From contig NZ_VEGH01000019.1 in NCBI RefSeq assembly GCF_007679345.1, positions 1 through 64,000 of the forward strand: a stretch of DNA of 64,000 nt, given 5' to 3'. This document shows positions 15,169 to 23,113 of this stretch, one piece after another. The first letter of the stretch is position 1. The number at the start of each line of letters is the position of its first letter. Under the pieces are notes generated by a model that had not been told where the DNA came from, ran no database searches, and worked only from the letters and a program-made list of their open reading frames with translations. The translations under genes were made by a program, and so were the position numbers. Origin of the DNA: Cellulosimicrobium cellulans (GTDB lineage Bacteria > Actinomycetota > Actinomycetes > Actinomycetales > Cellulomonadaceae).

Positions 15169-15939
15169 TTAGCGTGTCCGGAGGACCACTCCGGGGACGG
15201 AGCCGTTCGGCTTGAGGTAGTTCACGACGCGGTGGTTGGCAGCCCCGAGCTCGTCCCACATGTCGTGCGGCACCACCGCCGCGACGCCTCGACCCGGACG
15301 CTGATACGTGCGCCATCCGGCGTAGGCGACGAGGTCAGCCATCTGGATGAAGTACGACGCGGCCGAGTCCCGAGGGGTCGGATCGTCGATGAACCGGTCT
15401 GCGGCGAACTGGAAGCCTCCGCCGCCGGCGGCTCGGCCTGCGGTGAGGAAGCGGCGAGCCTTCCGGAAGTACTTCCGGATCTCGTCGTTCTCGCCCGCGT
15501 CGTGGACGACCATGATCGCGACGCCCTCGGACGTGGAGAGTCGCTCGAGGCGCTGCAGCAGCGTCTGCCATGCCATCTCGAGGCATTCGCGGCCCGAGAT
15601 GCCGGCCTGCTCCTTGTCGATCACGATCGAGAAGGCGCGCATGCTGAGGTCATGCAGTGAGCGCAGGTGTGCTCGGTAGATGAGGTGGCGCTCCCTCGGG
15701 GACAGCCCCAGGGGCCGAATAGGTCCTCCGCCGCGGATGAGGTAGTTCGCCTTCACCTCCGCGCGGACGGGCAACCGGTAGGCGTGGCGGAGTGCCTGGC
15801 GCAGTTCAGTGAGCCCGTTGAACGCGGCGGGCCAGTGATCCACGGGGACCAGTACGCAACCCAAGCCGTAGCACTTGGTGGCGCCCTTGGTCTCCGTCAC
15901 TGATCCTGTATCGCCGGTCTCATCAACGTAGGCCAGCAT
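15169..15939 (-). CDS. DUF3800 domain-containing protein
   Basis: The N-terminus MLAYVDETGDTG is the hallmark of DUF3800, a family with a predicted RNase H-like fold whose first strand carries the conserved Asp. Later conserved acidic positions lie in FSIVIDKEQ and MVVHDAGENDEIRKY, and near the end QMADLVAYAGW, also typical. Length (256 aa) fits the family. Members are frequent in phages, integrative elements and defence islands, and nuclease activity is predicted but not established. I start at ATG 15939; GTG 15951 would add four residues. It lies at the tRNA-side end of the element, the usual place for cargo genes. Confidence 0.8.
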   Translation of the reverse strand: MLAYVDETGDTGSVTETKGATKCYGLGCVLVPVDHWPAAFNGLTELRQALRHAYRLPVRAEVKANYLIRGGGPIRPLGLSPRERHLIYRAHLRSLHDLSMRAFSIVIDKEQAGISGRECLEMAWQTLLQRLERLSTSEGVAIMVVHDAGENDEIRKYFRKARRFLTAGRAAGGGGFQFAADRFIDDPTPRDSAASYFIQMADLVAYAGWRTYQRPGRGVAAVVPHDMWDELGAANHRVVNYLKPNGSVPGVVLRTR

Positions 15940-16087
15940 CACACCAGGCACCGGAGCACCCCCGCGCTGGCCGGCAGCTGGCTGGCGGAGCGCACGGTGT
16001 GCGGTCCCGCCTCTTCATGAGACGCGACGACCCTGCCCACCTGCACTGAGCCCCCTCCATGCGGCACCGCCTGATAGAACGCAAACG

Positions 16088-16116
16088 CCCCCGTGACACG
16101 TGTGTGACACGGGGGC
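16088..16116. promoter_or_regulatory. Candidate integrase arm-type sites, right end, within a hairpin
   Basis: GTGACAC occurs at 16093-16099 and 16104-16110, again 11 bp apart as at the left end. The pair is embedded in an inverted repeat (GCCCCCGTG with CACGGGGGC). It lies 25 bp inside the right att repeat. Confidence 0.65.
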
Positions 16117-16134
16117 GCAGACCCGCAGGTCAGA

Positions 16135-16161
16135 TGGTGCCCTCGATAGGATTCGAACCTA
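16135..16161. repeat. Element attachment site, tRNA side
   Basis: This exact second copy of the 27-bp repeat at 6113-6139 completes the 3' end of the intact tRNA-Arg gene. Together the two copies define the ends of the element. Confidence 0.92.
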
Positions 16162-16210
16162 CGACCTTCTGCTCCGGAGGCAGACGCTCTATCCACTGAG
16201 CTACGAGGGC
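16135..16210 (-). tRNA. tRNA-Arg (anticodon CCG)
   Basis: Read on the minus strand this is a complete 76-nt cloverleaf. It has a 7-bp acceptor stem GCCCTCG/CGAGGGC, discriminator A and encoded CCA, the D-arm GCTCAGTGGATAGAGC, the anticodon loop CTCCGGA giving CCG, and the T-loop TTCGAAT. Its 3' 27 nt are the attachment site used by the neighbouring element; the gene stays intact because the element restores the end. Confidence 0.95.
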
Positions 16211-16270
16211 GGGGTACCGCCGCACGCCGACCGGCGAACCAGCGGCGCGGTGCACGAGACTACCAGGCTC

Positions 16271-16924
16271 TCAGTCCTCCCCGAGCAGCCCCGAGAGGTA
16301 GACGCTGGTCTCCGCCACCGCGCGCGCGTCGTCCCCGGCCGCGATCGCCTCGACGAGCCCGTCGTGGTTGTCGCCGTCCTGCAGGATCTGCGCGAAGTTG
16401 AACCGGATGTTGTCGGTGATCGCGTCGATCAGGTTCTCGTAGAGCGACAGGAGCACCGGGTTCCGTGCCGCCCGGGCGATCGCGCGGTGCAGCGCCAGGT
16501 CGGCCGCGACCATCCGGTCGAGCGCGCCCGACCGGTACGCCTCGGCGCGCTGGTCGCGCAGGCGCGTGATGGTCGCGACGTCGGCGGTGGTGCGGCGGCG
16601 GGCGGCGAGCCGGGCGGCCTCGACCTCCAGGCTGCGCCGGACCTCGATCACGTCCCGCTGCCGGGCGTCCGCGATCTGCCGGCCCATGCTGACGGCGAGC
16701 TCGGACGTGGACAGCACGTAGGTGCCCGAGCCCTGCCGCCGCTCGACGAGCCCGGCGTGCACGAGCGACTGGACCGCCTCGCGGACGGTGTTGCGGCCGA
16801 CCCCGAGCAGCTCGACCAGCGCGGGCTCCGGCGGGATGCGGGTGCCGACCGGCCAGTCGCCCGAGGTGATGCGCGCTCGGAGCTGCGCCACCGTCGCGTC
16901 GATGAGTCCGGTGCGTCGCGTCAT
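16271..16924 (-). CDS. FadR-type GntR family transcriptional regulator
   Basis: The 217-residue protein has an N-terminal winged HTH (residues about 8-72) with PEPALVELLGVGRNTVREAVQ and the wing VERRQGSGTYVL. A C-terminal all-helical FCD ligand-binding domain follows; RSLEVEAARLAA, DLALHRAIARAARNPVL and the later NHDGLVEAI give the metal-binding pattern (Asp, His, His). It is divergent from the MFS transporter gene 106 bp away and probably controls it in response to a small organic acid or related effector. That control is inferred from arrangement. Confidence 0.9.
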   Translation of the reverse strand: MTRRTGLIDATVAQLRARITSGDWPVGTRIPPEPALVELLGVGRNTVREAVQSLVHAGLVERRQGSGTYVLSTSELAVSMGRQIADARQRDVIEVRRSLEVEAARLAARRRTTADVATITRLRDQRAEAYRSGALDRMVAADLALHRAIARAARNPVLLSLYENLIDAITDNIRFNFAQILQDGDNHDGLVEAIAAGDDARAVAETSVYLSGLLGED

Positions 16925-17030
16925 GCGGGGTAGTCTCCCTGGTCAGTTGTGCCGCGATTCAACACGACCGGGGCACCCGTCCGCCAGCGCCCGCCGACGC
17001 GCGCAGTCTCCCGTGCAGAACCGAGGCCGC

Positions 17031-18329
17031 ATGTCGTCCACCGCCCCGTCCGCCGGATCCGCCGCACCCTGGCGCGGCCGCCGCGTCGTGCTCCTCGGGG
17101 TGGTGCTGGTCGCGCTGAACCTGCGGATCGCGGTGGCGTCGGTGTCGCCGATCCTCGACCTGGTGCGCGCCGACGTGGCGCTGTCGCCGACCGAGGCGGG
17201 CCTGCTCGGCACGATCCCGGTGGCGTCGTTCGCGGCGTTCGGCTCGCTCACCCCGGTGCTCGCGCGCCGGGTCGGGCTGGAGCCGCTGCTGGTCGCGGCG
17301 ATGCTGCTGTCGGTCACCGGCGAGGTCGTGCGGTCCGCGTCGACGTCGGCGACGGGGTTCCTCGGCTGGTCGGTCATCGCGCTGGCCGGCATGGGCATGG
17401 GCAACGTGCTGCTCCCGCCGGTGGTGAAGCGGTACTTCCCGGACCGGATCGGCGTGGTCACCTCGATCTACTCGGTGACGATGTCGTTCAGCACGGCGCT
17501 CCCCGCGCTGCTGGCGCTGCCGGTGGCGGAGCGCCTGGGCTGGCGGACGGCGCTGTCGGTGTGGGCGGTGGTCGGCGTGCTGGCGGCGGTGCCGTGGGTC
17601 GTGGTGATCGTCCGGTCCACGGCCGCGCGGGCGCACCTGTCCGGCCTGCTGCGCCGGGCGCCGGCGACGACGCCCGCGCTGACGTCACGGCACCGGTCGG
17701 GCGGCCGGGTGTGGCGCAGCCCGCTCGCGTGGGGCATGGCGATCACGTTCGCGATGAACTCGCTCGACTCGTACGTGATGTTCGCCTGGCTGCCGCAGAT
17801 CCTGGTCGACGGCGGGACGTCGGCGCACGCCGCCGGGGTGTGGCTGTCGGTGTTCGCGATCCTCGGCCTGCCGCCCGCGCTGATCGCGCCGATCGCCGCC
17901 GCCCGGATGCGGAACCCCATCGGGCTGGTCGTGGTGTTCGTGACCTGCTGGGCGGTGTCGTACGTCGGCCTGCTGGTGTCCCCGGGCGGGCCGGTGTGGC
18001 TGTGGGTGCTGCTCGGCGGGATCGGGCCGGGCGCGTTCCCGGTGCTGCTGGCGCTGATCAACCTGCGCACGCGGACGTCGGCGGGCGCGGCCTCGCTGTC
18101 CGGGTTCACGCAGGGGGTCGGGTACGCGATCGCCGGGACCGGGCCGCTGCTGGTCGGCGCGCTGTACGACGCGACCGGGACGTGGACGGCGGCGCTGCTG
18201 TTCCTGCTGGGGACGCTGGTGGTGCTGCTCGGCGCCGCGACGGTGGCGTGCCGGCCGGTGATGCTGGAGGACACCTGGGGGCCGCGGCGGCCGGCCGGCG
18301 GACAGGCGGGTACCGCAGACGCAGCCTGA
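17031..18329 (+). CDS. CynX/NimT-like MFS transporter
   Basis: From ATG 17031, behind ACCGAGG, the protein is 432 residues with 12 predicted helices. The first helix and loop (VALNLRIAVASVSPILDLVR followed by SPTEAGLLGTIPV) match the cyanate/2-nitroimidazole transporter family (CynX/NimT). These are exporters or importers of small anions and drugs, and the substrate here is unknown. The C-terminus ends in a short Pro/Gly-rich tail. It is divergent from the GntR-type regulator, which is its likely controller, and is followed by argS in the same direction. Confidence 0.85.
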   Translation: MSSTAPSAGSAAPWRGRRVVLLGVVLVALNLRIAVASVSPILDLVRADVALSPTEAGLLGTIPVASFAAFGSLTPVLARRVGLEPLLVAAMLLSVTGEVVRSASTSATGFLGWSVIALAGMGMGNVLLPPVVKRYFPDRIGVVTSIYSVTMSFSTALPALLALPVAERLGWRTALSVWAVVGVLAAVPWVVVIVRSTAARAHLSGLLRRAPATTPALTSRHRSGGRVWRSPLAWGMAITFAMNSLDSYVMFAWLPQILVDGGTSAHAAGVWLSVFAILGLPPALIAPIAAARMRNPIGLVVVFVTCWAVSYVGLLVSPGGPVWLWVLLGGIGPGAFPVLLALINLRTRTSAGAASLSGFTQGVGYAIAGTGPLLVGALYDATGTWTAALLFLLGTLVVLLGAATVACRPVMLEDTWGPRRPAGGQAGTADAA

Positions 18330-18369
18330 GCCGGGGGCGCTGTCGCGGTCGGGGGAACGCCCCTGTGTC

Positions 18370-18375
18370 TATACG
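18370..18375 (+). promoter_or_regulatory. -10-like element for argS, possibly leaderless
   Basis: TATACG lies 8 bases before the GTG start of argS and there is no Shine-Dalgarno sequence between. Transcription from this element would start at or next to the start codon, giving a leaderless mRNA, which is common in actinobacteria. The -35 region is not clear. Confidence 0.45.
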
Positions 18376-18383
18376 CTTGTCCG

Positions 18384-20063
18384 GTGACCCCCGCTGAGCT
18401 CTCCGAGTCCCTGCGCGCCGCCCTCGCGGGCGCCGTCGCCGACGGGACCTTCGCCCTGGACGCCGCCGACCTGCCCGCCACCGTGCACGTGGAGCGACCC
18501 CGGCAGCGCGAGCACGGCGACTGGGCGACCAACGTCGCGCTGCAGCTCGCGAAGAAGGCCGGGACCAACCCGCGCGCCTTCGCCGAGGAGCTCGCCCGCC
18601 GGCTGGCGGACGCGCCGGGCGTCGCGAAGGTCGACGTGGCCGGGCCCGGCTTCCTCAACATCACGCTCGACGCCGCCGCGGCGGGCGGGCTCGCGCGCTC
18701 GGTGGTCGAGGCCGGTCCGGCATACGGCCGCAACGAGACGCTGGCCGGCGAGTCGATCAACCTCGAGTTCGTCTCCGCGAACCCGACCGGCCCGATCCAC
18801 ATCGGCGGCGTGCGCTGGGCCGCGGTGGGCGACAGCCTGGCGCGGGTGCTGGAGGCGTCCGGTGCGCGCGTCGGCCGGGAGTACTACTTCAACGACCACG
18901 GCGCGCAGATCGACCGGTTCGCCCGCTCGCTGCTCGCCCGCGCGCGGGGCGAGGAGGCGCCGGAGGACGGCTACGGCGGCCAGTACATCGCCGACATCGC
19001 CGACGCCGTGATCGCCCAGGCCGCCGCGGCCGGCGAGCCCGACCCGCGCACGCTGCCCGACCCCGAGGCGCAGGAGGCGTTCCGTGCGCGGGGCGTCGAC
19101 CTCATGTTCGGCGAGATCAAGCAGGCGCTGCACGACTTCGGCGTCGACTTCGACGTGTACTTCCACGAGGACACGCTGCACGAGACCGGCGCCGTCGACC
19201 GCGCCGTCGCCCGGCTGCGCGAGAACGGCCACATCTTCGAGGCGGACGGTGCCACCTGGCTGCGCACCACCGACTTCGGCGACGACAAGGACCGGGTCAT
19301 CATCAAGTCCGACGGGGACGCCGCGTACATCGCGGGCGACCTGGCGTACTACCTGGACAAGCGCGAGCGGGGCTTCGACCGCGTCATCATCATGCTCGGC
19401 GCGGACCACCACGGGTACATCGGCCGGATGATGGCCATGTGCGCCGCGTTCGGCGACACCCCGGGCGTCAACCTGGAGATCCTCATCGGGCAGATGGTCA
19501 ACCTGCTCAAGGACGGCCAGCCGATGCGCATGAGCAAGCGCGCGGGCACCGTCGTCACGCTGGAGGACCTGGTGGACGCCGTCGGCGTCGACGCCGCCCG
19601 CTACTCGCTCGCCCGGTCGTCCGCGGACTCGTCGATCGACCTCGACCTCGACCTGCTCGCGAGCGCGAAGAACGAGAACCCGGTGTTCTACGTGCAGTAC
19701 GCGCACGCCCGCACCTGCGCGGTCGGCCGCAACGCCGCCGACGCCGGGGTGCGCCGCGAGGACGGCTTCGACGCGTCGCTGCTCGACCACCCGACGGAGT
19801 CGGCGCTCCTGGGCAAGATCGCCGAGCTGCCGCGGATCGTCGCCCAGGCGGCCGAGCTGCGCGAGCCGCACCGCGTCGCCCGGTACCTGGAGGAGCTCGC
19901 CGGGGCGTACCACAAGTGGTACGACCAGCGCCGCGTCCTGCCGTTCGGCGACGAGGAGGTGTCCGACGTGCACCGCACCCGGCTGTGGCTCAACGACGCG
20001 ACCCGCCAGGTGCTCGCGAACGGGCTGGCGCTGCTCGGCGTGAGCGCCCCGGAGCGCATGTGA
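18384..20063 (+). CDS. argS: Arginyl-tRNA synthetase
   Basis: This 559-residue class I synthetase charges tRNA-Arg with arginine. The N-terminal Add1 domain contains REHGDWATNVALQLAKK. The HIGH-type motif reads PTGPIHIGG (HIGG at 139-142), and the KMSKS-type motif is MSKR at 383-386 within MRMSKRAGTVV. The C-terminal DALR anticodon-binding domain has VQYAHART and, at the end, YHKWYDQRRVLPFG. Length is normal. The start is GTG with no ribosome site, supporting a leaderless message. The stop overlaps the lysA start (ATGTGA). argS-lysA-hom is a common actinobacterial order. Confidence 0.97.
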   Translation: MTPAELSESLRAALAGAVADGTFALDAADLPATVHVERPRQREHGDWATNVALQLAKKAGTNPRAFAEELARRLADAPGVAKVDVAGPGFLNITLDAAAAGGLARSVVEAGPAYGRNETLAGESINLEFVSANPTGPIHIGGVRWAAVGDSLARVLEASGARVGREYYFNDHGAQIDRFARSLLARARGEEAPEDGYGGQYIADIADAVIAQAAAAGEPDPRTLPDPEAQEAFRARGVDLMFGEIKQALHDFGVDFDVYFHEDTLHETGAVDRAVARLRENGHIFEADGATWLRTTDFGDDKDRVIIKSDGDAAYIAGDLAYYLDKRERGFDRVIIMLGADHHGYIGRMMAMCAAFGDTPGVNLEILIGQMVNLLKDGQPMRMSKRAGTVVTLEDLVDAVGVDAARYSLARSSADSSIDLDLDLLASAKNENPVFYVQYAHARTCAVGRNAADAGVRREDGFDASLLDHPTESALLGKIAELPRIVAQAAELREPHRVARYLEELAGAYHKWYDQRRVLPFGDEEVSDVHRTRLWLNDATRQVLANGLALLGVSAPERM

Positions 20064-21451
20064 CCGGCGGCCCGACCGCCGCGCCGGCCCCGCTCGGCCT
20101 GCCCTGGCCCGCCTCCGCTGGCCGCGGCGCCGACGGGGCCGTGCGCGTCGCGGGGGTGGACCTGCGCGACCTCGCGGCGGAGCAGGGCACGCCGGCGTAC
20201 GTGCTGGACGAGGCCGACTTCCGGGCGCGCGCCCGGGCGCTGCGGACCGCGTTCGAGGCCGCGTTCACGGAGGTCGGCGCCGGCGTCGACGTCTACTACG
20301 CGGGCAAGGCGTTCCTGTCCGTCGCCGTCGCGCGGTGGGCGCACGAGGAGGGCCTGCGGGTCGACACCTCGACGGGCGGCGAGCTCGCCGTCGCGCTGCG
20401 GGCCGGCGTGCCGGGCGCGGACCTCGGCCTGCACGGCAACAACAAGTCGGACGCGGAGATCGCCCGGGCGATCGACGCCGGGGTGGGGCGGATCATCGTC
20501 GACTCGCTCGGCGAGGTCGAGCGCGTCGCCGCCGCCGTCCGGGCGCGCGGCGCCGGCGCCGAGCCGGCTCCTGTGATGGTCCGGGTCACGACCGGCGTGC
20601 ACGCGGGCGGCCACGAGTACATCTCGACCGCGCACGAGGACCAGAAGTTCGGCCTGTCCGTCGCGACGCCCGCCGACGGCGGCGACAGCCCGGCGCTCAC
20701 CGCGCTGCAGCTGGTGCTGCGGCACCCCGAGCTGCGGCTGCTCGGCATCCACTCGCACATCGGCTCGCAGATCCTCGACCCCGCGGGGTTCGCGGTCGCC
20801 GCGCAGTCGGTGCTCGGGCTGCGCGCCGACCTGGCCGCGCGGACCGGGTACCTGGTGCCGGAGGTCGACCTCGGCGGCGGGTTCGGCATCGCCTACCTGC
20901 CCGGCGAGGTGCCGCTCGACGTCGACCGGATCGCGAAGGAGATCGCCGCGGCGGTCGACGCGACCTGCGCCGCGCTCGGCACGCCGCTGCCGCGGTTGTC
21001 GTTCGAGCCGGGGCGCGCGATCGTCGGTCCCACGACGCTCACGCTGTACACGGTCGGCACCGTGAAGCCGGTGTCGCTCGACGACGGCCGGTCCCGGCTG
21101 TACGTCTCCGTCGACGGCGGGATGAGCGACAACATCCGCCCGGCGCTGTACGGCGCGCACTACCACGCGGCGATCGTGTCCCGGGAGGGTGTCGCCGAGA
21201 CGGTGCTCGCGCGGGTGGTCGGCAAGCACTGCGAGAGCGGCGACATCGTCGTGCACGAGGTGCAGCTGCCCGCCGACGTGGCCGCCGGGGACCTGCTCGC
21301 GGTCGCCGCGACCGGGGCGTACGGGCGGTCGATGGCGTCCAACTACAACCACGTGCCGCGGCCGCCGGTGGTCGCCGTGCGGGACGGGGCGACGCGGGTG
21401 CTCGTGCGGCGCGAGACCGAGGACGACCTGCTGGCGCTCGACCTGGGCTGA
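20060..21451 (+). CDS. lysA: Diaminopimelate decarboxylase
   Basis: LysA converts meso-diaminopimelate to lysine, the last step of lysine synthesis, using PLP. The 463-residue protein has the alanine-racemase-type barrel with the PLP lysine in VYYAGKAF (K83). It also has HSHIGSQI, the phosphate-binding GGGFGIAY, EPGRAIVG, and the active-site cysteine in GKHCESGD. Downstream are the conserved YNHVPRPP residues. The GTG start overlaps the argS stop. It lies between argS and the threonine-branch genes, all on the aspartate pathway. Confidence 0.96.
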   Translation: MTGGPTAAPAPLGLPWPASAGRGADGAVRVAGVDLRDLAAEQGTPAYVLDEADFRARARALRTAFEAAFTEVGAGVDVYYAGKAFLSVAVARWAHEEGLRVDTSTGGELAVALRAGVPGADLGLHGNNKSDAEIARAIDAGVGRIIVDSLGEVERVAAAVRARGAGAEPAPVMVRVTTGVHAGGHEYISTAHEDQKFGLSVATPADGGDSPALTALQLVLRHPELRLLGIHSHIGSQILDPAGFAVAAQSVLGLRADLAARTGYLVPEVDLGGGFGIAYLPGEVPLDVDRIAKEIAAAVDATCAALGTPLPRLSFEPGRAIVGPTTLTLYTVGTVKPVSLDDGRSRLYVSVDGGMSDNIRPALYGAHYHAAIVSREGVAETVLARVVGKHCESGDIVVHEVQLPADVAAGDLLAVAATGAYGRSMASNYNHVPRPPVVAVRDGATRVLVRRETEDDLLALDLG

Positions 21452-21637
21452 CCGCCGCGCTCGCGCTCGGGGACGCTTCGCACCGCGCGGCAGGCACGGC
21501 GTTGCGTGGGTGACCGGGTCCGGGCTGGGTGCTCTGCGCTCGTGGCTCGACCGGAGCCGGAGACCTGACGGGCATCTGCCCGCCGGACCGCCACGCCCAC
21601 GGTGTGGATACCGGGCGGCCCGCCGATGCGGCGCCCC

Positions 21638-21643
21638 TATCCT
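21638..21643 (+). promoter_or_regulatory. -10-like element upstream of hom
   Basis: TATCCT lies 82 bp before the hom start in the 273-bp gap after lysA. No strong -35 is visible. The gap suggests hom-thrC-thrB has its own promoter. Confidence 0.35.
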
Positions 21644-21724
21644 GTGGTCCGGTCGGGCGCCCCTGCGCCGGACCCCACCCCAGCAGGCCCGGATCCGACC
21701 GGGCGTGATCGGAAGGTGCACGCG

Positions 21725-23113
21725 GTGACCGCACGCGACGAGTCCGTCAGCCCCACCTCGCCCGCCCCGGGCGCGACCGCCCGCCCCGCGGTGCGCGTCG
21801 CGCTGCTCGGCTGCGGCGTCGTCGGCACGGAGGTCGTCCGGCTGCTCACGACGCAGGCGTCCGACCTCGCCGCGCGGGTCGGGGCGCCGCTGGAGGTCGT
21901 CGGGGTGGCCGTGCGCGACGTCGAGGCGCCGCGCGACCCGGTCGTGGACCGCGCGCTGCTCACGGCCGACGCCGAGGGGCTGGTCGCGAAGGCGGACGTC
22001 GTGGTCGAGGTCGTCGGCGGAATCGAGCCGGCCCGCGGGCTGCTGCTCCGCGCGATCGAGCACGGTGCCGCGGTCGTCACCGCGAACAAGGCGCTGCTCG
22101 CCGAGGACGGCCCGACGCTCTACCAGGCCGCGGACGCCGCCGGCGTGGACCTGTACTTCGAGGCCGCCGTGGCCGGCGCGATCCCGCTGGTGCGCCCCGT
22201 GCGGGAGTCGCTGACCGGCGACCGCGTGCACCGCGTGCTCGGCATCGTGAACGGCACGACCAACTACGTGCTGGACCGGATGGCGACGGAGGGGCTCGAC
22301 CTCGCCGACGCCGTGGCCGAGGCGCAGGCGCTCGGCTACGCGGAGGCCGACCCGACGGCCGACGTCGAGGGCTTCGACGCCGCCGCGAAGGCCGCCATCC
22401 TCGCCTCGCTCGCGTTCCACACCCGGGTCTCGATCGACGACGTCGACCGCCAGGGGATCATGCAGGTGACGGCGGACGACGTGGCGTGGGCGGCGCGCAC
22501 CGGCCACGTGATCAAGCTGCTGGCCATCGCGGACCGTCGCGCGACCGCGGACGGCGCCGAGGGCGTGCAGGTGCGGGTGCACCCCGCGCTGGTGCCGCTG
22601 AGCCACCCCCTCGCGGGCGTGCGCGGTGCGTTCAACGCGGTGTTCGTCGAGGCGGAGGCCGCAGGCGAGCTCATGTTCTACGGCCGCGGCGCGGGCGGCG
22701 TCCCGACGGCGAGCGCGGTGCTCGGCGACGTCGTGTCGGCCGCGCGGCACCGGGTGCACGGCGGACGCGGCCCGGCGGAGTCCTGGTACGCGGCGCTGCC
22801 CGTGCTGCCGGCCGAGTCGGCGCGCACCCGCTACCAGGTGCGGCTCGACGTGGACGACAAGCCCGGCGTGCTCGCGCACGTGTCGGCGGTGCTCGCCGAG
22901 CACGGCGTGTCGATCGAGGCCGTCCGGCAGTCGCCCGCCGACGCCGCGCCCGCCGACGCGACCGGCGCCGACGGCGACGCCCCCGGCGTGGCCCGCCTGG
23001 TCATCACCACGCACGAGGCGCCGGAGGCCGCGCTCGCGGCGACGGTCGCCGCGATCCGCGACCTCGGCTCCGTCCGCGAGGTCGTCTCCGTCCTGCGAGT
23101 CGAGGGAGCCTGA
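21725..23113 (+). CDS. hom: Homoserine dehydrogenase
   Basis: Hom reduces aspartate semialdehyde to homoserine, the branch point toward threonine and methionine. The 462-residue protein has a Rossmann motif LLGCGVVGTEV (about residues 27-37), NKALLAEDG, the substrate-binding NGTTNYVLDRM and GYAEADPTADVEGFDAAAK, and a C-terminal ACT domain from about residue 373 (DDKPGVLAHVSAVLAEHGVS). The ACT domain carries threonine feedback in actinobacteria. The GTG start is preceded by GGAAGG. Its stop shares a base with the thrC start (TGATG), so hom-thrC are coupled. Confidence 0.96.
   Translation: MTARDESVSPTSPAPGATARPAVRVALLGCGVVGTEVVRLLTTQASDLAARVGAPLEVVGVAVRDVEAPRDPVVDRALLTADAEGLVAKADVVVEVVGGIEPARGLLLRAIEHGAAVVTANKALLAEDGPTLYQAADAAGVDLYFEAAVAGAIPLVRPVRESLTGDRVHRVLGIVNGTTNYVLDRMATEGLDLADAVAEAQALGYAEADPTADVEGFDAAAKAAILASLAFHTRVSIDDVDRQGIMQVTADDVAWAARTGHVIKLLAIADRRATADGAEGVQVRVHPALVPLSHPLAGVRGAFNAVFVEAEAAGELMFYGRGAGGVPTASAVLGDVVSAARHRVHGGRGPAESWYAALPVLPAESARTRYQVRLDVDDKPGVLAHVSAVLAEHGVSIEAVRQSPADAAPADATGADGDAPGVARLVITTHEAPEAALAATVAAIRDLGSVREVVSVLRVEGA

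Larger units (their letters stand above)
6113..16161. mobile_element. Integrated ~10-kb phage-like element in tRNA-Arg
   Basis: The element is bounded by an exact 27-bp direct repeat (6113-6139 and 16135-16161) that is the 3' end of the tRNA-Arg(CCG) gene including CCA. A tyrosine integrase gene lies 148 bp inside the left repeat. Inside are excisionase-like HTH genes, a replication-initiator-like gene with internal iterons, a tail-spike-like protein, a run of small overlapping genes on the plus strand to 12764, and an opposite-strand group from 13286 to 15939. The two strands converge on a perfect-stem terminator at 13215-13258. No packaging, capsid, tail-tube or lysis genes are recognisable. 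It could be a decayed prophage, an integrative plasmid-like element, or a phage satellite; the last is inference. Confidence 0.9.

Noticed and set aside
16088..16116. Simple terminator between the DUF3800 gene and the tRNA
   Set aside because: It lies upstream of the DUF3800 start and downstream of the tRNA 3' end; it could stop tRNA readthrough, but the 11-bp-spaced heptamers shared with the left end make an integrase-site role more likely.
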